The notes below the pieces were generated by a model that saw nothing but the letters and a program-made list of their open reading frames with translations, was not told the origin of the DNA and made no database searches. From positions 15,686,001 to 15,750,000 of the forward strand of contig CM106586.1 of assembly GCA_048013815.1 (NCBI GenBank): a stretch of DNA of 64,000 nucleotides. The letters are read 5' to 3'. Made by a program: the position numbers and the translations under genes. This document shows, piece by piece, positions 11,950 through 27,262 of this stretch (position 1 is its first letter; each line of letters opens with the position of its first letter). The stretch comes from Setoptus koraiensis (lineage: Eukaryota; Arthropoda).

Positions 11950-14155
11950 TGTTATATTAGGCACTGTGCCGCTCGACACTGCAGTACACGCTTAGCTGGC
12001 TTGTAGCGCAATAGTAGACACTTGTGCACAGATCGTACGCTTTTAATTCGCATTTGAACACACATCGCTGGGTGTGTGTGTGCAATAACAACAAGCGATC
12101 TGTTTCATCATCATTATTATTATTATTATTATTCTATTTAATCCTATCGAGTTATACAAGCCCGCAATTATTGATTATATATTACATATTACATACACAC
12201 ACTATTGGTTATTACATACTGTAGATTAGCACGTATCGAGTCGTATAACAATACCAGCAATACATCAGTTAGCATTTATAATATATATATATTAATGCCA
12301 ATAAAAGATAATAATAACAGATAATAGCAATCGTCACAGTGAGTCGGATAAAGAATCTTGTCAGGGAGACACACAGAGAGAAAGAGAAAGAGAAATTGAT
12401 ATCGTCAACGGCGCCGCTCACACAGCACCAGATAACACAGCAGCAACAGCAGCGCCAACAGCAACAGCAGCGCCAACAGCAACAGCAGCGCCAACAGCGC
12501 CAGAAGCAGCGTTTTGTTTCACATATTTCACATATATCTATCTATTCACCCAAGAGTCAGATCATAAATAACTAAATTCTACACTACACAACAATCGCAC
12601 AGTCCGCCACAATTGGGACGCCACCACTGATAAGTCAGCGCACACTCATTTAGATACCATACCACACAATATATCACCACTGTTATCACACTACCACAAC
12701 CTTCATTATTGGTATATCACCACTGTTACTACCACTAAAAGAGATATTGTTAATGTTACTATATGAATATTACTACTATTTAGATATTGCCCATGTTGAC
12801 ATGTTAATAATCTAGAGATAAATTTCATTAGACACACACAAGAGAAGAACCCCCTACTTCACCTCAAGACGACCAACCATAATTAGTTATATATAATTGC
12901 ATATACCACACATCTGAATATAAATATATATATATATACATATAATTATATAATAATAGCAAGTATTCACATAGCCTGTACTCCACGTGATCAAGCGGAT
13001 AATTACTGTAGCTGCTGTTAAAAAGAGATCGATGAGCGAAAAGACAAAAGCCATACCCAATATTGTTACCATAAGTGAGTTACGCACAACACACACACGC
13101 GCACTCCTTTAAGCTTATTAGGCGAACATCTATAGTGAGGCACCGTCAACATTATCGTAGTCAAGTGAAGTGGGCAAGCCATCAGAGGTGATAGTAACGA
13201 CTTGACATTTATTCTAAATACAACAAAAGCGAGAGAAATAACGACAGAGAGTTAGAGAGAGAGAGAGCGACAGAGACAGCGAGAAAAATAGATAGAGAGA
13301 GAAAGGACGACCAGCGCATTATATGGAGGCATCTCAACACATCTAACAAAACAGCGAGCATTAAAAAAACATTTATAGTTGTTATTTTAGACACAGTGCC
13401 GAGCAACAACAACCGTAGCAGGCACTAAAAATCGATAGCAACAACACAGGCAACAACAACACCACTGGTAGATAAGCAACATCCAAAAAGCAGGTCCAAT
13501 AGAGTGATGAGCTTACGTTTGATAAGTAAAAACAAACTAATTATGTAACAGTAGTATTCGAGGAAAGACATGATTAGTATCCGCTAGTATAACTTGTTTA
13601 AACATTATGTTTATACACTAACATCATCCCACAGCAACCCTTCAACACTTACACGTACATTTCAAGAGTGTACAAGTGTTAGTGTATGTGTGTGTGTTAT
13701 TTTTGCTTGTTCGTCGATGCTTTATTGCGAGATATACACTTTAACACACTACCCCAAGAAGGTATATCACAAAACTTGATCAGAAGCGTATAAACACTCT
13801 AGTATTATACCAAAACACTTACTAGTTACACCACGATCATCACCATTAAGGCCGGCATCGATTGTTATCTTTGCCACCATTTGTTATTTATATCTATCTA
13901 AGTATCAATCAATATATACGTGTATTGATTATATATATATATATATATACAGTGGTATTTATAAATATATATCAGCGTAGACATACAAATGCACACACAC
14001 ACGAATAAACAAATATATCAGATGTACACACCTATCTTCGCATAGTACGTCGAGCATATCCCTCAGTCCTTGGAACAGGCTAATCAATTATCAATGATGC
14101 CTGTTTTGTCCAAGTCTCTGTTACTGTTGATATTGCTGTTTTAGTCGCCATTATT

Positions 14156-15891
<1,736 letters not shown>

Positions 15892-18800
15892 TCATTGAGG
15901 TCATTCTTATTTATTATATCACTATCTGATTTATTCGTAATCTTAATTGGATCGTGCAGCGCATCATTACTTAAAAATTGAGCCACTTCTCGGAGCAGAT
16001 AACAGATAGAATCTTTCTCAAACTACCTCTGCACTTAATAGTGTATCAAACAAGATGTATATAATGAGAAAAATGGCAAATTAGGTTAAATATTCATCCC
16101 CTAACGAAAAATAAATCGTTCGAGGGACGCACAAGGCCGTCGAAATTGACGAACAATTCCAAGAACAAAACACTTATAATCAATACTATTAAACTTCAAA
16201 GTCGATCAGCATACTACCGGAAACGCTATTGCAATATAGACATCATCAATGAGTTGCCATAGGATGAGATCACCATAAGCACACAAGTTATGGTCCAGCG
16301 AGAGTCTTGTTGATTTGCCAATAGTAAAAGCACGCTCTGAATTTAACCACCTAGAAGATAAAATTACACAAAGAAGCAAATGATCAAATTTGATTGAACT
16401 TATTTGGGTATCACATTTAATCCATATCACTACACTAGCATTGTTATACTCAATCGTTTATGTGAACTAATGATTGAATATTGATTACTATCATGATTTA
16501 GCCCCCAAAGATGTTATCAAAGGATGTAAATAAATCATTTTAGGCGGCTATGAACATATTGAGACAGTAAAAACATTTTTAATTAGCCGAAGCGCTGGTC
16601 GGATGTGTGCTCAAAGTAGTTTCAAGCAAGCAGTAAGCCTCGGCCAGTTTTTTCCCTCTTCTTGGAAAATGTCACAGAACTTATCATATACAGATATGTA
16701 TTGATCATCGATTAGTAATCATGCATTGGTGTGCATGGTCCAAATAATCATATCAATAATTCTGAATGGCTCAATCCTAGATGAGTAGAAGAAACAATGT
16801 GTGAATTGCAACTACTTTGCATAGGAATAGATTCAACAAATCAAACTGATCAATCTATAAAATCGAGTTTTGTGAGGGAGTAATTCAGTTCAAGAATTCA
16901 GACTTTTTGATTTCGAGAGTCCTAGTTTTGTCCATCTCACATTTGATTATTTGATCCCCAGTTGGTACTATTCGATTTCCTTTAAATGAAGCAGAGGAGT
17001 GGTATAGAGTGAAATAGCACAATTGGAGTTTATTTGTTCGAATTAAGGCAGTGAGGTGTGTTCATAAATAATTCATCATCGGCAAACAAGAAGCGACAGA
17101 GCTCGCATACTTATAATAAGCCCGAGCTGATTTGTGTCTCAATTGAGAGCGACACGCTTTTTTCATGATATACTAGTATCGGTGAACATAACTACATACA
17201 TCGATTGATTAATGTCTATTGCATGCTATCGACATAATGTATTCATGGTGCTCATTTATCTAATTGGACTTTAGTCCCCTTTCCTCTCTTTCTCTCTCTC
17301 TCTCTCTCCCTTCATTTATGTACCACCAATGGTATGTATACATTGATGTATTGCTATCCGTTTCGATTGGTATGGATGGCCTGCAGACATTATTGTTCGG
17401 ATGTAGAGCAGCAAGCGGCATTGATTTGGTCTCAATACATAAATTGCTATATAGCTACAATACAAAAAGAAGGCCGGAACTGCAACGAAACCAACAAGTC
17501 TCTGCGGAATTGCAATCAATATATATTATTTTTCTGCAATTGAAACCCATTGGTTCATCAATAGATCTATTTTAGCTTATCTGCCCATGGGCTTGCTCAC
17601 GGGGGGCGACATTTATTTATCATTAATTCAGAAAAAAAAGACAGCTATCGATACAATGTTGTCCGGAGGTAGTGGTGACGGTATCAAGAATAACAATGCT
17701 CGGCTATATTTTAATTTATTGCACGATATCAATTTCCTACTTGCTTGTCCACAGTGAATTGTATACCCGAATGGTATATAGGGCTCGCCAGAGTGTCACA
17801 TCAATGACGAAGATGGCCCTCTTTTTTGGGCGCGCATCGTTGTTAGCATTGCTTGCTAACTTTTCTAATAGCCAATGGCTAAATAATACTATAAATAAGC
17901 CGGATCCATTAGATACAAATACAGCCTTTGATCACTAAAGAGGCAACACTAAGAGGGGGCTCATAGATAAATAACGAAGGATTGGACGTTTGACAGGAAG
18001 ATAAATTTCGAGTTAGGGTAAGAAAAGTGAAGCTAACCCAAGGCCTCGCAACAACGAATAGAATTGTTTTGAAATTTTGTTGCTCGGCCTTTTTCTGGAT
18101 TGGAAGCCCGAAATAATTATAGCAATGGTCGTTAGAGAACTGGCCACTTTGTAGCGGTGTGTATCGCGCAAGACGGATATAGCAAATGCAGCACTTACAA
18201 CACTTGCAGGCCTCATGTAGTCGAACTTATACTAGAACAAGAATACATTGTAAATACTTTGTCGCAAGTGTGGCCATTGCGTGCGATTGGCACTCGTTCT
18301 CTCTAGAATATGTTGGGTCCTGCAAGGCGAGCAAAAGTATTCAGTTGTTGTCATTGGGCAGTAAGTATAATGGATGGGGGCCTTAAATCGTTCAATAATG
18401 CGTCATATATATCAACTGTTCATGCGATATGGGAGATTGTCGTCGTTGATACACAGCTTGAGCTGAAATGTTGTCTTTGTTATTTTTGTAAGTATTGTTG
18501 TTGTTGCTGCTACTGCTTATGTTGTTATCTTCGTATTATTGCGTTCCATTGTATCCATTTGTGTGTGCCTATTGTGCCACCACATGGGCATTATTTTCTA
18601 TTATCTGTCGGGCCTTTGGAGAGGCTCCTAAGGCATATACATTGTGTTGTAATCTACAGCACGCTTTTGTCGCGCCGATGGCAGCAATGGTCTAAAACAC
18701 AAAATGAAAGCCAGCCAGCCAGCCAGTCAGCCAATGCCAGCATGGTTATAAATCCCGAGACTCTCGGGCCGAGAGTGTGCCGGCAAGACAGTTCATTTTA

Positions 18801-21800
18801 AAGAATTGCGACTCGAAGCTATGCGAGCTCCAGGCAGTGTCCGATAATGAAGGCCAGCCACTCAAGAGCGATGTCGGAATTAATAGAATGGTAATCGCAC
18901 AAACGCTGCTTGTATATTGTGTATACATTGTGTTATGCTTGTAGATTATTATTGTAGTGAATCCATCATCAATTTACCGAATATATACAATATAGGCCCT
19001 GTGTGTCTGTCAGTTTATAGGGTGGTCCCACCAAACTACAGCCGCAACAACAAATGTATGGCTGATTATCCGATGAAGCAAAAATCAAGTTTGTAGGGTC
19101 TCGTTAGTAGAGCAGACAAACATTAGGCCAGCCAATGTGCGGCTGCAAGCCCGGGGCTGATTTCAGCTAGACCTCGAGTTGAGTTCGGGAACTCTCATAA
19201 TTTTGTGTGTCCGTTGAACTTGCCGTGCCTGTTGCCAAGCGAATTTGCCTATTCAATGTGAAACGAGGCATTGATATTTTAATCTGCGCCTAGCTAAATT
19301 GCGACCGAGCAACATAAAACCGTCTGATGTCTAGACCACCGTTGTCGGTTGCCAATAAATTTTTTCACTATTATGGCTGTCTTTTTTTTTAGTGAAAATC
19401 AAATAGGCAGAACGCCTAACAAAGAGGTAACACGAGACGAGCTTGATTGGTTAATAAATTCCATTAAAACAGAGTGTGTCAAAGTTGCAGGGCAAGAGCT
19501 CACACCAGAGGTGAGCTGATTGGCCTAGGATAGTCGGCTGACCAGCTACATCAAGGCCCAACTTTGTGTGTTGTCGTTGGTGGTTGATTGAACGACGAGC
19601 CACGCGATTAATTTGGCGCTGTCTCGTGGCCCTCATCAGCTTGTTTTCCATCGAAAATTCTACGATGCCGTTGCCGGTATCTATATCGAATTACCGGTTA
19701 AATTGTTGCAGTCTCTACCCAATTTCCAATCACTTCCACAGAATCGCCTGCCTCTACATGAGCTCGTGTGTGTGTGTGTGTGCGAGTGTTCAGTCAGGAA
19801 ATAGGCGACCCTTGTTACTTTGTTGATAGACGAATAGCATATCTTTATTTAGATGTATTACACCTGTACTAACACAAGAGGATTAAACCGAATGGAGCCC
19901 TTATCGTCCGGATCAAATTAATTCTATTCGTGTCCGTGCGAGCTCTAAATCTCAGTCATAGTTTGTGCCCCGAATTGGGGCCTTTTCAACTGACTGACTG
20001 CGCTTAGGTCTCGGTTACAGTGGCGTTTCAGCGTCTAAAAACGTTGTAGCAACAATGGTGGCCAATTATTGAATTTGCTTTATGCCCAGCGCATTAAGCA
20101 GATTTAATAATCATGTCAGAGCGCCACAAAGACACGAAGATTGGGGGGGGGGCATAAAAGGATTTAATTAGAACATTTTATCCGCTGTATACACACAGAA
20201 CAGATATACAATCTATCTACTGCTATCCACAAGTCAGTGTTAGCCAAGCTGCTGGTTGTGCTGCAGCAATTTGTAATGTTGTCGCTTGCATGCCATTTAT
20301 TAAGCTTACACAACCACTACATATATTATCGAGAAACATTAGCTGATTGGCATCGAGCACCAATGAAATTTTATTAACTTTACAAGGTCGACTCATCATC
20401 GGCGCTAGTGCGCCCACTGTGAGCCAATGCGTTTGTTTGACGCCAGTGACGACGATTTATCTGTAAGCACTCAGAATTTTGTCAATTGATGGGAATATTT
20501 GCATTGGCTACCATTAAGATTTTGTGTTGTTCCAAATGCCAGCTGACGATCCAATTTGTCCAGCCAGAAAGCTCCGTGCTGTTTACAGATGCCGAGCCCA
20601 CCGGCCGCTTTAACGAGGCTCAAGTTGATTGGGCAGAGTGTATTAATTAACTACTGGATCTATTTTACGACCACCTCTTTTCCAGCGACCCGCTTCGTGC
20701 CATAAAGACTAGGGATAAGTATAAATGGGGATTATGGCGGCCGGTCTATATGGTGCGCAGACGGTGTGCAGATGAGCAATATCACCAGACACTGGAATGC
20801 ATGAATATATAAGGAAATCACGCTCGCCAGTTACTTGGCCAGTGACTGGCCAATAGCAACCCGACTGGCCCGTCCCCTGGCTTCTCAGTAACGGTCGGTG
20901 GTGGCTCATCAACGACCAGAAAGAATCATCAGCACCCAACAGATATCAGCAGCCTGTTCCGGATTGCGTGCCCTGTTTGTGTTTACTTGGCCTAATGCTG
21001 GTCCGGTCCTGGCCGAACCAGACCGTGTTTAGCTATCATTTCCGGCTTTCATCGACGCCAGAATACGCCAGAAGGCAATAGAAACGTGTGCGCTTCTGGA
21101 CAACCCACAGGCTAATCATAGTGTCATCAGTCGCTATCGTCGTATCCGCGTGCCATGGTGAATCGCTGCCGCATGACACACCGACAGAAGTGAGCTAGAA
21201 CTAGTCAGGAATATCATTATTATTGATGGTGGCGGCCAGTAGAAATAGTTTTGATGGACCAGAGTTACCGAGAGTCATGTATAGTTTCTTTTTTAGCAAG
21301 CTATAACTGTAATGGCTCGACAAATGCCACTCTCCTGGCCTGAATTACGTGCGCCTTGGGACTCGGCGTGATTGCGCCATATTGGCCGAAGTAGAGTGAA
21401 CGTTTTGTTATATGTTGACCATAACCATATTGCACATGGTGCACGTGCATAACCACGTATGGCTCTATAGCTCACAGGTGTATGACTGCTATATTAGTGA
21501 TGTGTGTCCATTAACAAGTGCCAACGACGTGTCCTTTGACAGGCTCCCTAATTGCAGCCGGTGTGTCGGCCGGCTGCAGATTTGGGCGCAAACAAACAAC
21601 AAACGCGATTTGAGATGTGTCGTGGCACGGGACGGACAGGCCACTACTGAGCACATAGACAACAGACAGAGTTTTGTTGGCGAAAACAAACAAAGCTCGT
21701 CCAATTAAGAGTGATTTGGCTCGGATTGGAGCCTCGAAGGCAAAAATACTTGTCACGTGATTGGGCGATTGACTTGAAAAGCAGGCAAGCGTAGTAGATG

Positions 21801-23537
21801 AGCGCTGTCGTTTGACGCAACACCAACAGCAACACTTTCGCGGCACAAACAACAAAAACTCTTCTGACGTAGTTGCAAACTTTTGATGTGTCGCCAATTA
21901 TCCGCCGACCAGTTAAACTTAATTAAATGTATTACATTGTATCGGATGGGTAGCGCTAGAAGGGTTGCACATAGTGTCAAGTAACTGTAATAATGCGTGC
22001 ATTGCGTGTGTTAAGCTGGCCGGCTAAAACAAGCAGCGGATGTTTAGTTTGGTTGTGAGCTCATGCACACGATTTGTTGGCAAATGTTAATGGTGAAATG
22101 TAATGGGCAACAATGGGAACAGTGTGAACAGTGAGCGATTTACAGTCAATCATAACAAGCTGGTGAATGGCAACAATGACAATGGTTGTATCTAGTCAAC
22201 AAGTGTAACACTTGTATGGGACATGGCATGATTATTGACCTTTTTTTAAGGCAGCTCACTAGTGGATAAGTCTGGTGGACTATGATAATGGCGATGATGA
22301 CGGACGCAATAATAATCTTTCGACGATCGATGGACGGTGCAAAGACGATCGAGATTATTGATTAGTTGTCTTAACAGGTTACGCAACACGAACAGAGTGA
22401 CGGCGCACTGACTCACAGGTGGACTGGTCATTTCTAATAAGCATCTAATGAGAATCTTCATTCTGGTCGTGGCCGGATGAGACGAGCTAGAGTGGTTATG
22501 TGAGCGCTGCCAAACAGGTGGACAGGCAGCCGGCAGGCAGCCGCCATAAAGGCAGAAAGCCGGCTGGACAGGTGAGCTCGATGATTGGTGGATAGAGCGG
22601 CCAGATGGAGTGATACAGTGAGACAGTGCGACCGAGCTGACAGTTTGAAACTGGTGGCGGTCAGTGTACTCATAAAGTTGTTGCCTGCGAGTCAGCCCAT
22701 TGCCTTTCAGCATTGTGCCTGGCTAACCCTTTATCATCATTCAGTCACTGAATTCCAGCCAGTGTGTGTGTGTGTGTGTGTGAGCATCCGGCGGCTATCT
22801 ATAGAGCTGGCCGGCACACAATCACTGGCCGGCCGGCAAATACACAAGCAAACGCAGAGGCAAACACACGGGCAAACAGGTGAGCGGGTGAGTCGGCCTG
22901 CCGGCTGATGTAAGCCGTTGATGCTGACCATCGAGCCCGTTTCACTCTTTACTCTCTCGGCGTTACACGATGATGATTTCTCTCATGCGAGACACCATCG
23001 TGGTGCAAGTTGTGTGCAAGTTGCAAGTTGCAAGCGTCGAACCAACCGATTGGACACACCACCGATCGAAGGAAACGCAGAGTGAGCGAGTGAGCACAAA
23101 CAACAAAATAAATAGTTTTAATAGTTGGTTGACAAACCACCGACAGCGGCGTCGAGGCGGCCAAGCCGAAGCCAATGCCGTGCTGGCCGAGGGGATGCGC
23201 TTGCATCAGCGCCTCACATTGTGTTGCGAGTGGCGACTTGCGACAGCGAGCAAGAGCCAACGACAGAGAGAGAGAGATCTATCGACTGTCATTGTGTCAG
23301 ACGGCGAGACAGATACAGAGAGAGAGAGAGAGGGGCAGCAGTGTTTGACGGCGAGCCAAACACTGCGGCACACAATACACAAAGTGTAACAAAGTGCCCA
23401 GTTTGCACAACAGCCAAGGTTGTGCCCGCGACCTATAGTAGACACATTTATGACAGCGCTGGACGGCCGGCTCAGATCCGGCTGCGGATGAGAAATATCT
23501 GATTTGATTAATTGACACTGCACTACAAGTTAGTTAG

Positions 23538-23603
23538 GCTGGCCGAGCTTGTCGGGCTGGCCGGGCTTGTCGGGCTGGCCGGGCTTGTCGGGCTGGCCGA
23601 GCC
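23538..23603. repeat. 18-bp tandem array, 3.7 copies
   Basis: Units of ggctggccgggcttgtcg repeat at 23538, 23556 and 23574 with a partial fourth. Only single A/G differences separate them. Confidence 0.9.
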
Positions 23604-24142
23604 CAACGAGCTTTTGTTGGGCGGCGGGCGGCGAGCTGCGAGCGACGCTCGCAGCCACAGGCCGGCCGAGCCCGAGCGAGAGGTCCGACCGGCTCCAGCG
23701 AGCAGCTCCTGTCAGGGGGCAAATAAAAGGGAAATTAAATAGTGCGAGGGCTCGCCTATTGCAGCGACTCTTGGGCCATTCATCTTGTTGCGTCATCGGG
23801 TCGTTGTGGCTGTCTGCAGAGGTTGTGGCTGTCTGCAGCGGTTGCTGTCGTTGCTGGTGCCGCCGTCGTGGCTGGTGCCGCTGCGCCGACCAGAGTGGCG
23901 CGCCGGTCATCCTCTGGCACGACGCCGATCTGTCCAAATCTATCTAATCAGCGGACGACGAATGCGAATGGCGCATTTATAGTCGGGCTCTAGAAAAGTT
24001 ATCATCATCACTGGCTAAGTGTGTGTGTGTGTGTTCGGCAAAATTGATTATCTATCGGTGACACGAACATTAGCCGATTAGTGGCCGGGCGCGCAGCCAG
24101 ACGAGCGGCCGATGATGGTATTAGCCTAAACGCGGCGCGCCA

Positions 24143-24178
24143 GTCTAGCCCGTCTAGCCCGTCTAGCCCGTCTAGCCG
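24143..24178. repeat. 9-bp tandem array, four copies
   Basis: gtctagccc repeated four times in a row, the last copy ending in g. Confidence 0.9.
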
Positions 24179-24591
24179 GGAGGAAGTGGGCTTAGTTTGT
24201 GTTTGTTATGTGTTTGTGCTGGCTTCTTTGTTCTCCGGCTGGCGCGACCTTGGCGACTTGACAGGCTCGTCGTAGCTTTTAGTTGGCTACTGCGAGCGGC
24301 ACGAGATTAGACGCAACAGCAGCGATTCGCAATTGAACGCCAGCGAGCCACAGCGACAACAGTTGTGAGACAAACGACAAAAATGACTAATCTAATGCAA
24401 TAATGTGAGTGATGCTGATGAATGTGTACTCGTTATTGTTGTCGCTGCCGCTAGCCAGCCAGCCAGCCAGCCAATAAACGCGCCAAAAGAGCCTATACGC
24501 CAATTGTGTACGCAAGCCGCGCACACACAGCCTAGCGTAAGTCGCTATGTCCGCGTCGCGCCGCGCCGCGTTACGTCACAGGCCGACAAAT

Positions 24592-24634
24592 GTAACTGTT
24601 ACTGCGCGTAACAGTTACTGCGCGTAACAGTTAC
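24592..24634. repeat. Triple GTAACWGTTAC cluster with inverted symmetry
   Basis: gtaactgttac at 24592-24602, then gtaacagttac at 24608-24618 and 24624-24634, each pair separated by the same spacer tgcgc. The first unit is the exact reverse complement of the other two, so the DNA can form a perfect 11-bp stem. The units also contain Myb-like AAC(T/A)G cores. Confidence 0.85.
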
Positions 24635-25575
24635 GTCTGTCTTGGCTGCTGCTGCTGCCGCTGCAGCGACAACAATTGATGGGAGCTTGTTTTGCCCGTC
24701 GCGAGTCGTTGTGCAACAACCCCGAGACAAATCAAGCTGCATTATTGTTGGCGTTGCTGTTGTCGTTGGCGGCGAGACACCCGACGGCCGTTCAATGTTG
24801 AGACCCGTTCGGGGGCGTCGCGTTCAATGTGCGCCAGTGCGACTAGTGCGAGCATGCATTTGTTGGGCTTTGCCACCCATTGAATGTGTGCCGGCGAACG
24901 AAGACGACGCTGTTAATCGCGCCATCATACATGGGATCGCTATTGATTTGATATGATGGCGAACGCCGACAACAGCAACGAACGCAGCCGACTGGCTAAC
25001 GGCGACGACAACAGCAACTCAACAGCCAGCCCGAGCAACAAACTAAACAGCTCACAAGCAAACAATCTATCTATTCAAACAATCTACGCAGCAACGGCAG
25101 CAACGGCAACATTTTCTCGCTTGCCGTTGTTGGCCTTAAAAAGCAGCTTGCGACTGCAATGACACACAAACTCTATTTCAAGGAAGTGAACACACAGCAT
25201 TAATCAGGCAGCGCCAGCAACAAGCAACGCTGCCCATTAGTCATGATAAGCGCCGAGCGCCCGTTTTGGGGTCTCGCCCATCGCGCCGCCGAGCCAACTG
25301 TGTCGTCGTGCGCAAGCCGGTCTCGCCGAGCTCATCGTTGTTTTTGTCGTCGTCGTCGTCGTCGTCGTCGTCGTGGTTGTTGCTGTTGGCACCCTAAAGT
25401 CTGAAAGTTGCTCCGAGTTTGTTCCGAGTTTGTTCCAGTATCCGCCGCTGCCGCACTAAGCGCTGACAATTGTGAGCAATGAGCTACGGTAATTGGGCAG
25501 AAAGGGTTCAGAGGGCTCTGCCGGCATCGAGCGCCGAGCGCGCTGGTCGGGGCGCGCAGTTGCGCAGTCATTATA

Positions 25576-25623
25576 TTATTATCATTGGGCCGCTTATGCC
25601 CATACAAGGCCCAATGATAATAA
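25576..25623. repeat. Perfect 16-bp inverted repeat (hairpin)
   Basis: ttattatcattgggcc at 25576-25591 is matched without error by its reverse complement at 25608-25623, with a 16-base loop. No run of T follows to suggest a polymerase III terminator. Confidence 0.85.
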
Positions 25624-26385
25624 GGCGCCCAATGATCCGTTGCTCACGAGCGGCCGGCCGGTCACAGTCACAATAGGCTCGCCGGTACCTGGCCGAGCGC
25701 CACTGTCAAGCTGCGTCGATAGGGCTCTCGGGCTGGCAGCCCGTCGCAACTTTGGCCCGGCTCAACCGGGCCGCCTGTGTCTTCAATGTGCCTCTGTCTG
25801 TATACTATACAGTGTATACTATACAGTGTATAGTGTGCGTATTATGACAACTAATTAGCGCCACCGTCTATGCAACAACCGCTAACAATCACTTACAGTT
25901 TGTTAGGCGGATTGCGTGCGCTTACACACACGCTATCGACATGTTGACATTTGCTGACGCTGTCGTTGTTGTCGAAGCTGTCGTTGTTGTTGAAGCTGTT
26001 GTTGTTGTCGCTGCTGCCGCCGTCGTTAATTAACGGCACAGCGTCGGGCAGCAAAATGATGACTGCCGACTTTTGATCGATGGCCAAGAGTGTGTGCCGA
26101 TCGTTTGCCGATGAAATAAATGTATCAAGTGGCCGGCGCTCAACCTTTTATGCGCCCTCAATGGCCGCTTTAGTATTGAGTGGCGCTTTAATTCTGAGCG
26201 GCGCTGTTGAGCGTATTTTGTGCCTAAATTGATCCGCTGGCTTTTGTTGCCGGCGCAACTATCGCTCGATGCTGGCTCGACTATTGCGTCGCTAAATGCT
26301 GGCTCGACAGCGCTCGTCGGACAGCGGACGGCGCGACACACGATGACGTAATGATGACGACTGCCGGCTCACAAGTTGCCGGCCC

Positions 26386-26429
<44 letters not shown>

Positions 26430-26804
26430 GCGCTGCTTTAGCCCTTTTATCACCGGCCTGCAACTTTAAACGGACTGTGCGCCGGTTTGTCCAAACACTG
26501 ACGTGACGACTGGACGTTTGGCTGTGCCAAACACTTACCGAAGCCGTACCCTGGCTGTCGCAGTCCGACAGTCGCCGTTGAACAGTCGCCGTTGAACAGT
26601 CACTGTTGAACAGTGTGTGTTACCGGTGATGGTGCGTTGCCGGCTTGCGCAACACAAAAACTGTCTAACCGATTGTCACACCCTATGGCGTAATGATTGT
26701 GGCAAGGTAAATGTGAGCGAGTGTGTGTACAATGTGTACAAGCTAGAAACAACAATGTTACTATTTATTTGTGCACAATGTTCGGATGGGACACACTCGA
26801 CTCG

Positions 26805-26858
26805 CTGCCAGCCACTGTCAGCCACTGCCAGCCACTGCCAGCCACTGCCAGCCACTGG
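26805..26858. repeat. 10-bp tandem array (gccactgcca)
   Basis: About five consecutive copies of a 10-base unit with a single base change. Confidence 0.9.
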
Positions 26859-27176
26859 AGACAGGTGCGCCGCCATAGGCACGCCGCGGTGCAATATGCC
26901 ACACGATATCCAGCCACTAGACTCTAGTAGCTAGACTCTAGTAACTAGACTCTAGTTACTAGAGCCTGGCTGCTAGCAGCGACAGTCTTGCCGCTGCAGT
27001 CTAGCCACAGTGTTGTCAGTGTGCTGCTCATGCGACAACACTACCGGTGCACGGCGGCGATCACCTTAGCGCGCACACAATGTAACTACTCGCGAGCGCC
27101 TGACGGGGGCGCTGCCGGCCGGCGCAGACCGTCCGACGCCTGGCCCCGCTCTCTCTCTACTGACACTACTCTCTAC

Positions 27177-27262
27177 TTGTGAGTAGAGTCTACTCACAAC
27201 GCACAAGGCATTGTGAGCAGAGTCAACTCGCAATGCCTTGACTCACTGTTGCAACAACAGTG
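27177..27262. repeat. Three short inverted repeats in a row
   Basis: Arms ttgtgagta (27177-27185) with 27191-27199, caaggcattg (27204-27213) with 27231-27240, and cactgttg (27244-27251) with 27255-27262 are all perfect. The three stems follow each other within 86 bases. Confidence 0.75.

Larger units (their letters stand above)
4673..14155. other. Gene-poor GC-rich to AT-rich interval, no recognisable gene
   Basis: No open frame here matches a family I recognise; the short frames are GC-driven or read through microsatellites. Up to about 12 kb the DNA is GC- and CpG-rich with many ggccgg and short palindromes. From about 12 kb it becomes AT-rich. It contains the tandem arrays listed separately, an (AC)18 run at 11911-11946, an ATT run at about 12108-12133, a CAG-rich tract at about 12430-12510 and a GA-rich tract at about 13248-13310. 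It presumably holds the promoter and leader of the Smad gene on its right and upstream control DNA of the NWD2-like gene on its left, but no element could be assigned. Confidence 0.6.

Noticed and set aside
26281-26463. Val/Cys repeat frame
   Set aside because: Translation of an (AC)n microsatellite.
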